NCBI RefSeq assembly: GCF_000092825.1
Contig: NC_014168.1
Span: 735,946 to 799,945 of the forward strand
DNA: 64,000 bases
DNA from: Segniliparus rotundus DSM 44985
GTDB lineage: Bacteria; Actinomycetota; Actinomycetes; Mycobacteriales; Mycobacteriaceae
Direction of reading: 5' to 3'
The translations under genes were made by a program, and so were the position numbers. Below, piece by piece: positions 17,853-26,672 of this stretch; the first letter of the stretch is position 1, and every line of letters begins with the position of its first letter. Below the pieces are notes generated by a model. It made no database searches and had not been told where the DNA came from. It saw only the letters and a program-made list of their open reading frames with translations.

Positions 17853-18032
17853 TCAGCGTCCCGCGGAGGAGCTGAGGGCTTCGAAGTCGATCTTCTCGCG
17901 CACGCCGCAGTCCGGGCAGGGCCACACGTCGGGCACCTCGGACCATGCTGTGCCCGGTGGGAACCCTTCGCGCGGAGCGCCGACGGACTCGTCATAGACA
18001 TATTCGCAGACTGGGCAGCGATAAGCGGACAT
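17853..18032 (-). CDS. rubA: Rubredoxin (RubA type)
   Basis: 59 residues from the ATG at 18032, one base overlapping the alkB stop. Cysteine pairs are CPVCEYVY and CPDCGVREK, with the core [19 protein letters not shown]. In RubA-type (AlkG1-like) rubredoxins the second pair has altered spacing or surroundings and often does not serve AlkB directly; here both CxxC pairs are intact. Lies between alkB and rubB. Confidence 0.9.
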   Translation of the reverse strand: MSAYRCPVCEYVYDESVGAPREGFPPGTAWSEVPDVWPCPDCGVREKIDFEALSSSAGR

Positions 18033-19285
18033 TATGCGGCGCTCCCGATCTCGGGGTCCTCGCCCGCGGAGGGGGAAGGGTACCGCGCGAGGAGTTTTTC
18101 GCGCTTGCCGGGCTGGAGGTTCGCGAGCGTGAGGTCGCCGTTGTAGTGCTCCACGACGCGGTGGTCCATCACCCGCCGCCATAGCGGCGGGAAGTAGGCG
18201 AGGGTGATCATGCTGGCGTATCCGCTCGGCAGGTTCGGCGCCCCGTCCCAGCTGCGCAGCGTCTGGTAGCGCCGCGTCGGGTACGCGTGGTGGTCCGAGT
18301 GCCGTTGCAGGTGGTAGAGGAAGACATTGGTGACGATGTGGTCGGAGTTCCAGCTGTGCCGGGGGGCGGCGCGTTCGTAGCGCCCGCTCGGCGCCTTCTG
18401 CCGCAACAGGCCGTAATGCTCCAGGTAGTTCACCGACTCCAGCAGCGAGAATCCGAAGACCGCTTGGAGGATCAGCAGCGGCAGCAGCTGCCAGCCGAAG
18501 ACGACAAGGATCACGGCGTAGAGCGCGACAGACATCAGCCACGCGTTGATGACGTCGTTCTTCACGCTGAACGGGCTCTTGCCGAGTTTGCGGAACCGCT
18601 CTGCCTCCAGGCGCCACGCGGAGCGCAGACCGCCGAAGACGCTTCGCGGCCAAAAGGCCCAGAAGCTCTCGCCCATGCGGGCGCTCGCCGGGTCCTCGGG
18701 GGTGGCGACGCGGACGTGGTGGCCTCGGTTGTGCTCCAGGTAGAAGTGGCCGTAGAAGGTCTGCGCGAGCGTGATTTTCGCGAGCCAGCGCTCAAGGCGC
18801 TCTTTCTTGTGCCCGAGTTCGTGGGCGGTGTTGATGCCGATGCCGCCCAGCACGCCGATGGAGATGGTCGCGCCGATCTTGTCGAGCCAGGTGAACGGGT
18901 GGTCATAGCCGAGCCAGTGCAGATCGTCGGCGGTGGCGAGGTAGGCGACGAAGAAGAGGGTCGCGTATTGGAAGGGGGTGAAGGCCCAGACGATCCAGCG
19001 GTAGTATTTGTCGTTCTCAAGCTGGTCCATCACTTCGTCCGGCGGGTTTGCGCCGTCGGGGCCAAAACGCAGGTCCAGCAGCGGCAGGACGACGTAGACC
19101 AAGACGGGGCCGATCCAGAAGAGCGCTTTGGACGCGCTTGTGAGGCCCGCGGAGTTCATCCCCATGACGACAGGGACGATCAGGAAGAGCGCGGTGGGCG
19201 GGACGAGGCCGATCAACCACCAGTAACGCTTTGGGTCCCGCCACTGCGCGACGGGGGGCGAGCCGGCTGATACGTGGGCTGTCAT
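18032..19285 (-). CDS. alkB: Alkane 1-monooxygenase
   Basis: 417 residues from the ATG at 19285; a GTG six bases upstream is too close to AAAAGGAG. Integral-membrane di-iron hydroxylase that oxidises n-alkanes to 1-alkanols. The eight-His signature is complete: HELGHK, HNRGHH, and LQRHSDHHAYPTRRYQ, with NYLEHYGLLRQ between them. About six hydrophobic segments surround the motifs. First gene of the alkB-rubA-rubB-tetR operon. Confidence 0.96.
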   Translation of the reverse strand: MTAHVSAGSPPVAQWRDPKRYWWLIGLVPPTALFLIVPVVMGMNSAGLTSASKALFWIGPVLVYVVLPLLDLRFGPDGANPPDEVMDQLENDKYYRWIVWAFTPFQYATLFFVAYLATADDLHWLGYDHPFTWLDKIGATISIGVLGGIGINTAHELGHKKERLERWLAKITLAQTFYGHFYLEHNRGHHVRVATPEDPASARMGESFWAFWPRSVFGGLRSAWRLEAERFRKLGKSPFSVKNDVINAWLMSVALYAVILVVFGWQLLPLLILQAVFGFSLLESVNYLEHYGLLRQKAPSGRYERAAPRHSWNSDHIVTNVFLYHLQRHSDHHAYPTRRYQTLRSWDGAPNLPSGYASMITLAYFPPLWRRVMDHRVVEHYNGDLTLANLQPGKREKLLARYPSPSAGEDPEIGSAA

Positions 19286-19376
19286 CAGCACTCCTTTTCG
19301 TTGCTTGTTTCACCGATCATTGCCAATGTGCCGCGTATGAGTGATGTGCAGCACTTCTACCGTGTACGTCACAGTA

Positions 19377-19403
19377 GCACTTGTCTATGGAATAGACAAG
19401 TGC
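19377..19403. promoter_or_regulatory. 27-bp perfect palindrome, probable TetR operator for alkB
   Basis: Arms GCACTTGTCTAT and ATAGACAAGTGC (12 bp each, perfect) flank GGA. It lies 92 bases upstream of the alkB start, in AT-richer DNA that should hold the alkB promoter. The operon ends in a TetR gene, so autoregulatory binding here is the natural reading. Binding itself is inference. Confidence 0.7.
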
Positions 19404-19502
19404 CTCGTATTTGTCCAAACGCGGTGCTGATCTCGCGAGAAGAGAGCCGGCGCGCGGGGCAGGCGCTCGCGGGGGAAATGACGGCATTGCGCGCGGGCGG
19501 CG

Positions 19503-20255
19503 CTAGCCCAACCGCGTGTCGACCAAGCCCACGTTGCCTCGGGAATCCAGCTCCACTGCGGCCGCGCCGCCCTTCGGCGTCCTCAGCACGCATCCGCCAG
19601 GGTCGTCTTCGATCACAAGGCCCCGCCGTTTCGCATAGGAGGCGAGCGCTCGGGGCCAGTCGGACACCAGCCCGGAGTCGACCGCCCGATGCACCGCCTG
19701 GACGATCCGGAAGGGCGTTGGCTCGCGCAAGGCGAGCATCGGGTGCTCCACGAGGAGGGCTCCGATCACCCCGCCGCCCGCGTCGAAGAGGTAAAAAGGC
19801 AGGTCGAGCACAGACGCGGCATAGGAGCCAATCCGCCAGACAAGTTCTTTCGCCTCGCCTGTGAGCGCTATCGTCGGTGTGTCGAGATTGTCGTGCTGGT
19901 AGGACTGGGCGTAGACGCGCAGCCGCGCGGCGGCGTCGACCACCGAGTCCGGGAAACCGGCCGAGTTCGCCCACCCCCATAGCCACACGCCCAAGTCGGG
20001 CGAGGCGGAGCCGAGGAAGTGCGCCGTCGCGGTGAGGGAAGGCTGCCTGCCGTGGTTGAAGGTGATGGTCCCGGCTTGCGGGTCCACCCACCACGGCCCG
20101 CTCCCGTAGGGGCTGTCCCCGCCGAGGACGTCCTCCAACCGCATCTGCTGCTCCCAGGACCACAGCACGGTGTCGTCGAACAACTCTCGGCTGAGGGGGA
20201 ACGTCGGAAGGAAATCGGCGGGCGGCTCGCCTGACATGTCTCGCTCGCCATCCAC
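19503..20255 (-). CDS. DUF6882-like protein
   Basis: 250 residues from a GTG at 20255, or 244 from the internal ATG at 20237. The pattern TATAHFLGSASPDLGVWLWGWANSAGFPDSVV resembles DUF6882 proteins, recognised here only by eye. No signal peptide or TM segment. It lies between the alkB promoter and the ABC operon, nine bases after the end of the latter on the same strand, so it could be its last gene. Function unknown. Confidence 0.65.
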   Translation of the reverse strand: MDGERDMSGEPPADFLPTFPLSRELFDDTVLWSWEQQMRLEDVLGGDSPYGSGPWWVDPQAGTITFNHGRQPSLTATAHFLGSASPDLGVWLWGWANSAGFPDSVVDAAARLRVYAQSYQHDNLDTPTIALTGEAKELVWRIGSYAASVLDLPFYLFDAGGGVIGALLVEHPMLALREPTPFRIVQAVHRAVDSGLVSDWPRALASYAKRRGLVIEDDPGGCVLRTPKGGAAAVELDSRGNVGLVDTRLG

Positions 20256-20264
20256 GCCATCACT

Positions 20265-22328
20265 TTACTCCGCGCTGAGTCTGCCGTTCTGCAACGTCAG
20301 CACGCGCGGGCAGTGCCGTTGGACGAGCATGAGGTCGTGGCTGATGACCAGGGCCGCGAGGCCTTCCTCATGGGCGATTTCGCCGATGAGGAGCATGATG
20401 CTCTCCGCTGTTCGCGCGTCGAGCGCCGAAGTGACTTCGTCGCAGACCAGCACTGTCGGACGATAGGCGAGCGCGCGGGCGACGGCGACGCGTTGGCGTT
20501 GGCCGCCGGAGAGCTGCCCCGGCATACGGTCTGCCAGCTCGGCGGGAAGCCCCACCTGGCCGAGCAGCCCGGCCACCTCGACGCTGTGCCGTTCCTGCCG
20601 GGGGGCTGCCCCGAGGAGGGTTTGGCGCACGGTGCGCCGAGGATTGAGCGTTCCGGCGGGATTTTGCGGCACGAGCTGGATCGAGCGCGGCGCCAGCGCC
20701 GTCCAATCGCCCGATTGCGGCGCGTCGAGGCCGACCATCGCCCTGGCAAGAGTGGTTTTGCCGGTCCCCGAGTCGCCGACCAGTCCGGTCAAGGTTCCCG
20801 CGCACAGCGTGAAAGCGCCGTCCGCGAGCAGTGTCGCGCCGTCCTGGCTGCAGATCCGCACATCCCGCGCCTCGAACACAACCTTGTGCGGCGCGCGGGC
20901 GCGCGCCCCGGACAGCTCCTTGCGTCTCGGCGGCGGGGCGAATTCGACGTTTTCCCCGATGATCGTCACCTCGTCCGCAAGCGCTCGCAACGTCGTTTCG
21001 TCGTGCCCGCTCGCCACGACGGCTTTGCCTTCGTCGGCGATCTCGCGCAGCAGCGCCGCGACAGCGTCCCGCCGCGCGCTGTCGAGTCCGGCGAACGGCT
21101 CGTCCACCACGAGCACCGGGTTCTCGCGCAGCACTGCGCGGGCGAGCGCGACGCGGCGCTGTTCGCCGCCAGAGAGCTCGCGCGCCTTTTTGCGCAGGTG
21201 GCTCTGGGTCAGGCCGAGCCGCGCGATCAGTTCGGGGATTCGTTCTGGACGGGCTGCGGTCTCGCTGAGCAGCGCCGAAACCCGCATGGTGGGGGTGAGT
21301 TCGGAGCCAGGGTCCTGTCCGGCGAAGCTGATCTGAGTGCGGCGGAAACGCCGCAACGCCTCCCCGTCGAGTCCGGGCGGGCTCACCAAGCGCAGCATGG
21401 CGGTCGTCTTGCCGGACCCGGAAGCGCCGAGCACCGCTGTCAGCTTGCCCTCGACAGGCTCGACCACCCCGTGCGGCTCGGGAATGCTTTCCGGGCCGTC
21501 CGGCGCGGGGGCGTACGCCATGATCGCGTGGCGCACGGCGAGGGAAAGGGCGACGATCGCGAACGCGGGCGCGGCGGCGGCCAGCGGATTGAGCCATAAG
21601 CCAGGGCCGACCGAATCGCGCACCATCACCGCCCAGTTCGACGGGCCGAGCGGCGCAGGAAGGCGGAGGAACGCGACTGTGGAGACCAGCGCTGTCGCTT
21701 CCACGAATCGCAGCGCCAGTTGCGTGACGAATGTTGCCCGCAGATTCGGCAGGATCTCTTCGGCGGCGACCCGCCAATGCCCGAAGCCGTTCGCCAACGC
21801 GACTTCGACAAAGCCGCTCTTGGCCACGACTGCCGCCGCCCCGCCGAACACCCTCGCCGAATACGGGGTCCCGGCGAGGACCGCGACGAGCAGGAGCGCG
21901 CTCGCCGCCGCCGCGCCCGACCCCCCGCCCAAACGCAGCAACACGAGCATCGCCACCAGCAGCGCGGGCAACAGCACCAGCAGGTCGGTGCAGACGTGGA
22001 TCGCGCGGGCGAGCGGCCCTTCCAAGGCCGAAAGCGTCCCGAGCACAGCTGCGAGCAGGGTGACCAGGACCGCGATGGCCATGCTGGTCGCGGTGAGGCC
22101 GAAACCGCCGTCGAGCAGGCGCGAAAGAACGTCGCGGCCCAGTTCGTCGCCGCCGAGGGGGGCTCCGGGTCCTGGTGGGTCGAATGGTCCGGTCACTGCC
22201 TCTTCAGCGTTGCGCGGGGCGAAGAGCGGCCCGCACAGCGTGGCGAGCGCCACCAGGACCGCCGGGGTCACGGCGCCGGCCCTGCCCAGTCTTCCCCGGG
22301 TCAGTCTGCTCATGCCCAGTCTCCTCAT
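20265..22328 (-). CDS. Peptide/nickel-type ABC importer: permease fused to two ATPase domains
   Basis: 687 residues from the ATG at 22328, overlapping the upstream permease stop by ATGA. Residues 1-275 are a DppC-like permease. ATPase 1 has Walker A GASGSGKTT (301-309), signature LSGGEQRR, Walker B LVVDEPFAGLD and H-loop GHDE. ATPase 2 has Walker A GDSGTGKTT (518 onward), signature LSGGQRQR, Walker B LVCDEVTSALD and H-loop ISHD. These are normally three separate genes (dppC, dppD, dppF). The frame is continuous with no sign of an error, so a true three-part fusion is likely. Together with the two upstream genes it forms a complete importer. Confidence 0.88.
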   Translation of the reverse strand: MRRLGMSRLTRGRLGRAGAVTPAVLVALATLCGPLFAPRNAEEAVTGPFDPPGPGAPLGGDELGRDVLSRLLDGGFGLTATSMAIAVLVTLLAAVLGTLSALEGPLARAIHVCTDLLVLLPALLVAMLVLLRLGGGSGAAAASALLLVAVLAGTPYSARVFGGAAAVVAKSGFVEVALANGFGHWRVAAEEILPNLRATFVTQLALRFVEATALVSTVAFLRLPAPLGPSNWAVMVRDSVGPGLWLNPLAAAAPAFAIVALSLAVRHAIMAYAPAPDGPESIPEPHGVVEPVEGKLTAVLGASGSGKTTAMLRLVSPPGLDGEALRRFRRTQISFAGQDPGSELTPTMRVSALLSETAARPERIPELIARLGLTQSHLRKKARELSGGEQRRVALARAVLRENPVLVVDEPFAGLDSARRDAVAALLREIADEGKAVVASGHDETTLRALADEVTIIGENVEFAPPPRRKELSGARARAPHKVVFEARDVRICSQDGATLLADGAFTLCAGTLTGLVGDSGTGKTTLARAMVGLDAPQSGDWTALAPRSIQLVPQNPAGTLNPRRTVRQTLLGAAPRQERHSVEVAGLLGQVGLPAELADRMPGQLSGGQRQRVAVARALAYRPTVLVCDEVTSALDARTAESIMLLIGEIAHEEGLAALVISHDLMLVQRHCPRVLTLQNGRLSAE

Positions 22329-23218
22329 GCCCGGTTTCGGGAAAAATCGGCGACGCAGAGCACGAGCGAAAGAAGCGCCACCGCGGGAGCCAGAGCCCCG
22401 AGAACCAGGTCGTGGTCGCGTCCGGTCACCGCGCCGGTGATGACCTGACCGAGGCCGGGGATGTTGAAGACGCTCTCCACAACCAGCGCCCCGGAGAACA
22501 GGAGGCCTGCCGTGGTCCCCAGCGACCCGGTGATGGCAGGCAGGGCGGAGGGCAGCACATGGCGCGTGAACACTCGCCGACCTGTCAGGCCGTCTCGGAT
22601 GGCGGCGGCGACGTGCGGGGCGCGCAACTGGTCCGCGACGGCGGCGTGCGCGACTGCTGTGTTCCACGCCAGCTGCGGCAGGGCGAGCGCGACGACGGGC
22701 AGGATCAGAGCGGTCGCGTCCGTCTCGCCGACCGAGGCCGCGGGCAGCCAGTCCAGCCACATCGCGAAGACGAGCACGAGCGCCACCGCGACGACGAACT
22801 CCGGGGTGGCGATCAGGACGGTGCTGATGGCGCTGAAGCGCGATGCCCCGGACAACGCCCAGAGGCCGCCGAAAACCGGGGCAAGCAGGCTCACGATCAC
22901 AAACGCGCATCCGGCGAGCAGCAGTGTGTTCGGCAACGCCGACCCGACGACCTCCGAGACAGGGGCTCCGTGCAACGTCGTCCCGAAATCCCCGGCGACC
23001 GCGCCCTTGGCCCAATGCCCGAACTGGACCGGCCAAGCCCGGTCCAGCCACAGGTCGTGGCGCAGCGCCGCGCGCTGCGCCTCGGTGGCGTGCGGCCCGA
23101 GCGCGGAGCGGGCTCCGTCGCCAGGCAGCAGGCGTTGCGTGAGCGAGACCAGCGCGAGCGCCGCCACCAGCAATGCGCCTCTGCGTGCGACGATACGGGC
23201 AACGAGGGGGGAGGGCAT
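22325..23218 (-). CDS. Peptide/nickel-type ABC transporter permease (DppB-like)
   Basis: 297 residues from an ATG at 23218 that overlaps the stop of the binding-protein gene. About six TM segments and the DppB-type cytoplasmic loop (HVAAAIRDGLTGRRVFTRHVLPSALPAI) that contacts the ATPases. FGTTLHGAPVSEVVGSALPNTL is the usual first-loop signature. Pairs with the permease half of the downstream fusion. Confidence 0.88.
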   Translation of the reverse strand: MPSPLVARIVARRGALLVAALALVSLTQRLLPGDGARSALGPHATEAQRAALRHDLWLDRAWPVQFGHWAKGAVAGDFGTTLHGAPVSEVVGSALPNTLLLAGCAFVIVSLLAPVFGGLWALSGASRFSAISTVLIATPEFVVAVALVLVFAMWLDWLPAASVGETDATALILPVVALALPQLAWNTAVAHAAVADQLRAPHVAAAIRDGLTGRRVFTRHVLPSALPAITGSLGTTAGLLFSGALVVESVFNIPGLGQVITGAVTGRDHDLVLGALAPAVALLSLVLCVADFSRNRA

Positions 23219-24762
23219 CACTGTGGGGCTGAACCGGCGGTCGTGTCCGAGCCCAAGCGCACCCGCTCCAGCTGCGCTTTCCCCCAGCCGCCGAGTTTCG
23301 GCGCGTCGTGGACGCGGGATGAGGCGATGTCCACCCCGTCGGCTGTTCCCCACACCACGTAGCCGCCGCGGTCGTATTGGACGCGTTGCAGCTCGGTCAG
23401 CGCCCGGGCGCGTTCCTCGGCCGAAGCCGCAGACATCGCTGTGGCGAGCGCCGTGTCGAACGCAGGGTCTTGGAACCCGGTCTCGTTGATATGGCTCTTG
23501 GAGTTGAGCACTTTGTCCGCGAAGAACAGGACGGAGTCGTTCGTTCCCCAGCTCACCGTGGTGAGCGCCGCCTTATGCCAGGATTCTGCCGCGAACACCT
23601 CGGCCTCCTGCTGCACGACCTCCACCTTCAGGCCCGCTTCCGCCAGCTGTCCCGCGATGATCTTGGCCGTGTTGACCTCGCCGAACGCCTCGTCTTTTGT
23701 GAACAGCTGGTAGGTGCGCCCCAGATCGGTCCCCGCTTGGGCGAACAGCGCGCGGGCGCGGTCCAGGTCTCGGACGCGCTGCGGCAGCGACCGGTCGTAC
23801 GCCGGGTCCGCTGTGCCGAGCACATCGTTCGCGACGCTCCCATATCCGGAGAGCACGTTTTTCACCAGGGCTTCGCGGTCCACGGCGAGGCGGATCGCCT
23901 CCCGCGCCCTCGGATCGGCGAACGGGCCGTCGCAGCAGCGGATCGCGAGCGGCACGACGAGGTCGCCCGGTCTGCGGATCACTTGCAGGTCTGCTCTGCC
24001 CGTGACCGCCCTGGCGGCGAGCGGCCCGACGTTCATCGCGAGATCGATCTGTCCGGAGACCACGGCGTCGGTCAAGGCTTGGACGCCTGCGAACCGGGTG
24101 AGCTCGACAGCGGCGACTTTTGCCGGGCTGGGGCCCCAGCCGTTATGGCGCACAAGGCGGACACGGTCGAATGTCCGCGAGCTCGCCGACTCGATTTTGA
24201 ACGGCCCGGAACCGGGGGAGCCGTCGAGCGAGCGGTTCGTCCCGTTCTTGGTCGTGAAGGTCATCAGGCGCAGGAGCATCGGCAACTGGCTGTTCGGCTG
24301 CTCCGTGGTCAGCGTGACCTCATGCGGGCCGGTGGCGCGGATGCCCGCCTCGGGCACGGGGATTTTCCACTCCTGGCCGGGCGTGCGGCGCAGGGTCCGC
24401 AACGACTCCGCCACGTCCTCGGCGGTGACCGCGGACCCGTCATGGAACGTCGCGTTCTGGGCGAGCTGGAAAGTCCACTGCCGGAGGCTGTCGTCGCTGT
24501 GCCAGGAGACGGCCATGCGGGGCACGACTTGCGCCCCCGCGCCCGGCACGGTCAGCGGGTCGAACACCAGCGACATGAGCAGCATGTCGAAGTCGCCCGT
24601 GAATGTGCTGTACGGGTTGGCGGTGGCGGCCGAAGCCGGGCCGAGCGCTCCGACGCGCAGGGTGTCGGAGCGGGGCTGCCGGTGGGAGCAGCCGGGGGCG
24701 GCTGCCAGGGCGAATCCGCCCATAAGCCCAAGGCGCATTGCCGTTCGTCGGCTGACGCGCAT
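23218..24762 (-). CDS. Extracellular solute-binding protein family 5 (peptide/nickel ABC importer)
   Basis: 514 residues. The start MRVSRRTAMRLGLMGGFALAAAPGCSHR has a twin-Arg-like SRRTAMR, a hydrophobic stretch and a Cys at 25 in a weak lipobox, so a Tat- or Sec-exported lipoprotein is likely. Family 5 landmarks: SLVFDPLTV, VVPRMAVSWHSDD..WTFQLAQNATFHDGSAVTAEDV and FADPRAREAIRLAVDREALV. First gene of the importer operon. Ligand unknown; peptide, nickel or a metal chelate are all possible for this family. Confidence 0.88.
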   Translation of the reverse strand: MRVSRRTAMRLGLMGGFALAAAPGCSHRQPRSDTLRVGALGPASAATANPYSTFTGDFDMLLMSLVFDPLTVPGAGAQVVPRMAVSWHSDDSLRQWTFQLAQNATFHDGSAVTAEDVAESLRTLRRTPGQEWKIPVPEAGIRATGPHEVTLTTEQPNSQLPMLLRLMTFTTKNGTNRSLDGSPGSGPFKIESASSRTFDRVRLVRHNGWGPSPAKVAAVELTRFAGVQALTDAVVSGQIDLAMNVGPLAARAVTGRADLQVIRRPGDLVVPLAIRCCDGPFADPRAREAIRLAVDREALVKNVLSGYGSVANDVLGTADPAYDRSLPQRVRDLDRARALFAQAGTDLGRTYQLFTKDEAFGEVNTAKIIAGQLAEAGLKVEVVQQEAEVFAAESWHKAALTTVSWGTNDSVLFFADKVLNSKSHINETGFQDPAFDTALATAMSAASAEERARALTELQRVQYDRGGYVVWGTADGVDIASSRVHDAPKLGGWGKAQLERVRLGSDTTAGSAPQ

Positions 24763-24853
24763 CGTCAGTGGTCACTCCTCAACTGGATTAGCGGGGCGGA
24801 ACAAGCGGTTCACAGCCTAGCTGAGCGGTTTCGCCCCGCGGAGCAGTGGTGGA

Positions 24854-26185
24854 TCAGGCCTTGGCGGCGGCGGTGGGCTCTGGCGGCGGCCAGCCTTTGG
24901 CGAGGTGTCTCGCGAGCAAGGGCAGGACGACGACGAGCATGATGAGACGAAGGCTTTGGGTGCTCGCGACCAGCGGCATGTTCGACTCCACTGTCGACGC
25001 GGTGGCGATGACGGCGTTGATGCCGCCCGGCGTGGTCGCGAGGTACATATCGGTCTGCGGCACATGCAGGGCGTTCGCCATCAGCGCCGGGATCAACGCC
25101 GTCACCACCGCCAGGGTGATCGTCGCGACGAGAATGGCTGGGAACAGCCGCCACACCTGGCGCAGCGACTTCCTGGTGAATTTCAGGCCGACGTCGAGGC
25201 CGATCAGGATGAAGAGCAGCTCTTTGAGGATGCCGTCGGGCGCGTACCCGTGGCTGATCCCGGTCGAGGTGACGATGGCGGTGAGGATCATCGGCCCGAG
25301 GGTCGCGGGCGAGGGGAGCTTGATGAGTTGTCCCAGCTTGACGCCGACGATGCAGAGGACGATGGCGATGCACATGCCTGCGAGCCAGTCCCCGCGCCCG
25401 GTCACGATGCAGAAATATTGGTCGTTGTGCGGGCAGCGGTAGTGCTCGAAGAAATTCGCGTTCAGATCCGTTCTGCGCGAGTCGCTCTTGGGGACCGCCC
25501 CGAAGACCCAGGCCACGAGGAACGGCGTGGTCGCGACGATCAGGATCACGCGGAAATACTGCATGAACGCGACGACGCGGCAGTCCGCGCCCAGGTCCTC
25601 CGCCGCAGAGATCACGGCGGCCGAGCCGCCCGCCAAAGTCCCGAGGACCGCTGTGCCGAGGCTCACCCCTGGCACGAGGCGGAAGAACGCCCAGCCCGTG
25701 ACGATGGACAACACGAGCGTGATGGCAGTGATGACGACGATCGGCCCGATGAGCGGGCCGATGGTTTTGAGCTGGCCGAGCTGCATGTAGCCGCCCATGA
25801 CCACGCCGATGAGCGCCTGGGTGGCCACCTGGGTCTTTTTGGGCATGACGAGCCAGTTCCGCCCGGACAGCGCCACGACGGCGCCCAGCACGGCGGCGAA
25901 GAGTATTTGTGTCGCGGGCAGTCCGGCGAAAGACCCTAGTTCGGCGAGGGCGTACACGCCGAGGATCGCGGCCGCCCATTTCGACGCGCTGAGCGCGTGT
26001 TGTTTTGCCGAGGAGCGAGAGCGGCGGAGTCCGGGCGCTGTGTCCGCCGGGCTCCGTTCGGGCGGGCGGGGCAGTGCTGTGTCTTCCCTTGCGTCTTGTC
26101 TGGAGTCTTTTTTCGCGCCAGGCCGGCTTTCGGCTGTTGGCGTTGGCTCGGACGGGTGATTGCTGCGGGGAAGCAGCTGGTTCAT
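24854..26185 (-). CDS. AbrB-family (PF05145-type) membrane transporter
   Basis: 443 residues from the ATG at 26185, which has GGAG seven bases upstream; a GTG three bases earlier is poorer. A ~70-residue charged N-terminal tail precedes about ten TM segments. The duplicated signatures GVVMGGYMQLGQL / GTLAGGSAAVISAAEDLGAD and TTPGGINAVIATASTVESNM are typical of AbrB-type proteins, once called ammonia monooxygenase-like. The long soluble tail and the loop RCPHNDQYFC are unusual. Divergent from the metallophore-like operon. Confidence 0.85.
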   Translation of the reverse strand: MNQLLPRSNHPSEPTPTAESRPGAKKDSRQDAREDTALPRPPERSPADTAPGLRRSRSSAKQHALSASKWAAAILGVYALAELGSFAGLPATQILFAAVLGAVVALSGRNWLVMPKKTQVATQALIGVVMGGYMQLGQLKTIGPLIGPIVVITAITLVLSIVTGWAFFRLVPGVSLGTAVLGTLAGGSAAVISAAEDLGADCRVVAFMQYFRVILIVATTPFLVAWVFGAVPKSDSRRTDLNANFFEHYRCPHNDQYFCIVTGRGDWLAGMCIAIVLCIVGVKLGQLIKLPSPATLGPMILTAIVTSTGISHGYAPDGILKELLFILIGLDVGLKFTRKSLRQVWRLFPAILVATITLAVVTALIPALMANALHVPQTDMYLATTPGGINAVIATASTVESNMPLVASTQSLRLIMLVVVLPLLARHLAKGWPPPEPTAAAKA

Positions 26186-26444
26186 CACGTCGCTCCGTTC
26201 GTGGCCGAAGTGCGCACCTCGGTCCTCGGACCTGCTCGCGTTCTACCCGTTCGAGAAGGAGTGCAGGGATAGCCGTTCGGGGCTGGCCGGCGGGGGATTT
26301 TGTTCAACGCGAGGTGGTGACGCAGTAGTTGTTGAGGTCTAGCTGCGGAGAGCCTAACACCCTGCGGGCGAACTCGCCAGGCTTCAGAACGGTCTGCGCG
26401 GAGTGAGGAAGCTAACTGTTGAGAGCTAGAGTGGGGGTTGCAAG

Positions 26445-26463
26445 TTAGGACAGCCTCAGCTAA
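26445..26463. promoter_or_regulatory. IdeR/DtxR-box-like sequence
   Basis: TTAGGACAGCCTCAGCTAA matches 14 of 19 positions of the actinobacterial iron box TTAGGTTAGGCTAACCTAA and keeps both TTAGG and CTAA ends. It sits 210 bases before the operon start and 260 before the divergent transporter, so the controlled gene is not clear. Chance similarity cannot be excluded. Confidence 0.4.
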
Positions 26464-26613
26464 TCTTTGGTCGAGTTATTTCAGGATTGTTTCAATGGTA
26501 CGGCTTATGTTTCGACGGCGTTTCTCGGTGGCCTTTTCCGGCTTAGCCCATGCGGAATCTTTCGGCCCCTAGACTGTGCCGCGACCATTGTGCCGAGTTC
26601 AGGTAATCTAAGA

Positions 26614-26648
26614 AAACCGAATATACCCCCAGGGGGTATATTCGGTTT
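26614..26648. promoter_or_regulatory. 35-bp perfect palindrome, CsoR/RcnR-type operator
   Basis: Left arm AAACCGAATATACCCCC, one central A, then its exact complement (17-bp arms). The core ATACCCCCaGGGGGTAT is the G-tract/AT form bound by CsoR-family repressors, which sense Cu(I) and, in some subfamilies, persulfide, Ni or Co. It ends 24 bases before the ATG at 26673, where bound protein would block transcription or the RNA hairpin would crowd the ribosome site. Binding is inferred; no csoR gene is in the window. Confidence 0.75.
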
Positions 26649-26672
26649 CGGACATATGACGAAGGAGCTATC

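Larger units (their letters stand above)
26186..26672. promoter_or_regulatory. 487-bp divergent regulatory region
   Basis: No convincing gene. It separates abrB-type transporter (minus) from the five-gene operon (plus). It is AT-richer than its surroundings and holds an IdeR-like box (26445-26463), a half-site-like AGCCTAACACC near 26352, and the 35-bp palindrome at 26614-26648. An SD GAAGGAG at 26661 precedes the first operon gene. Confidence 0.7.
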
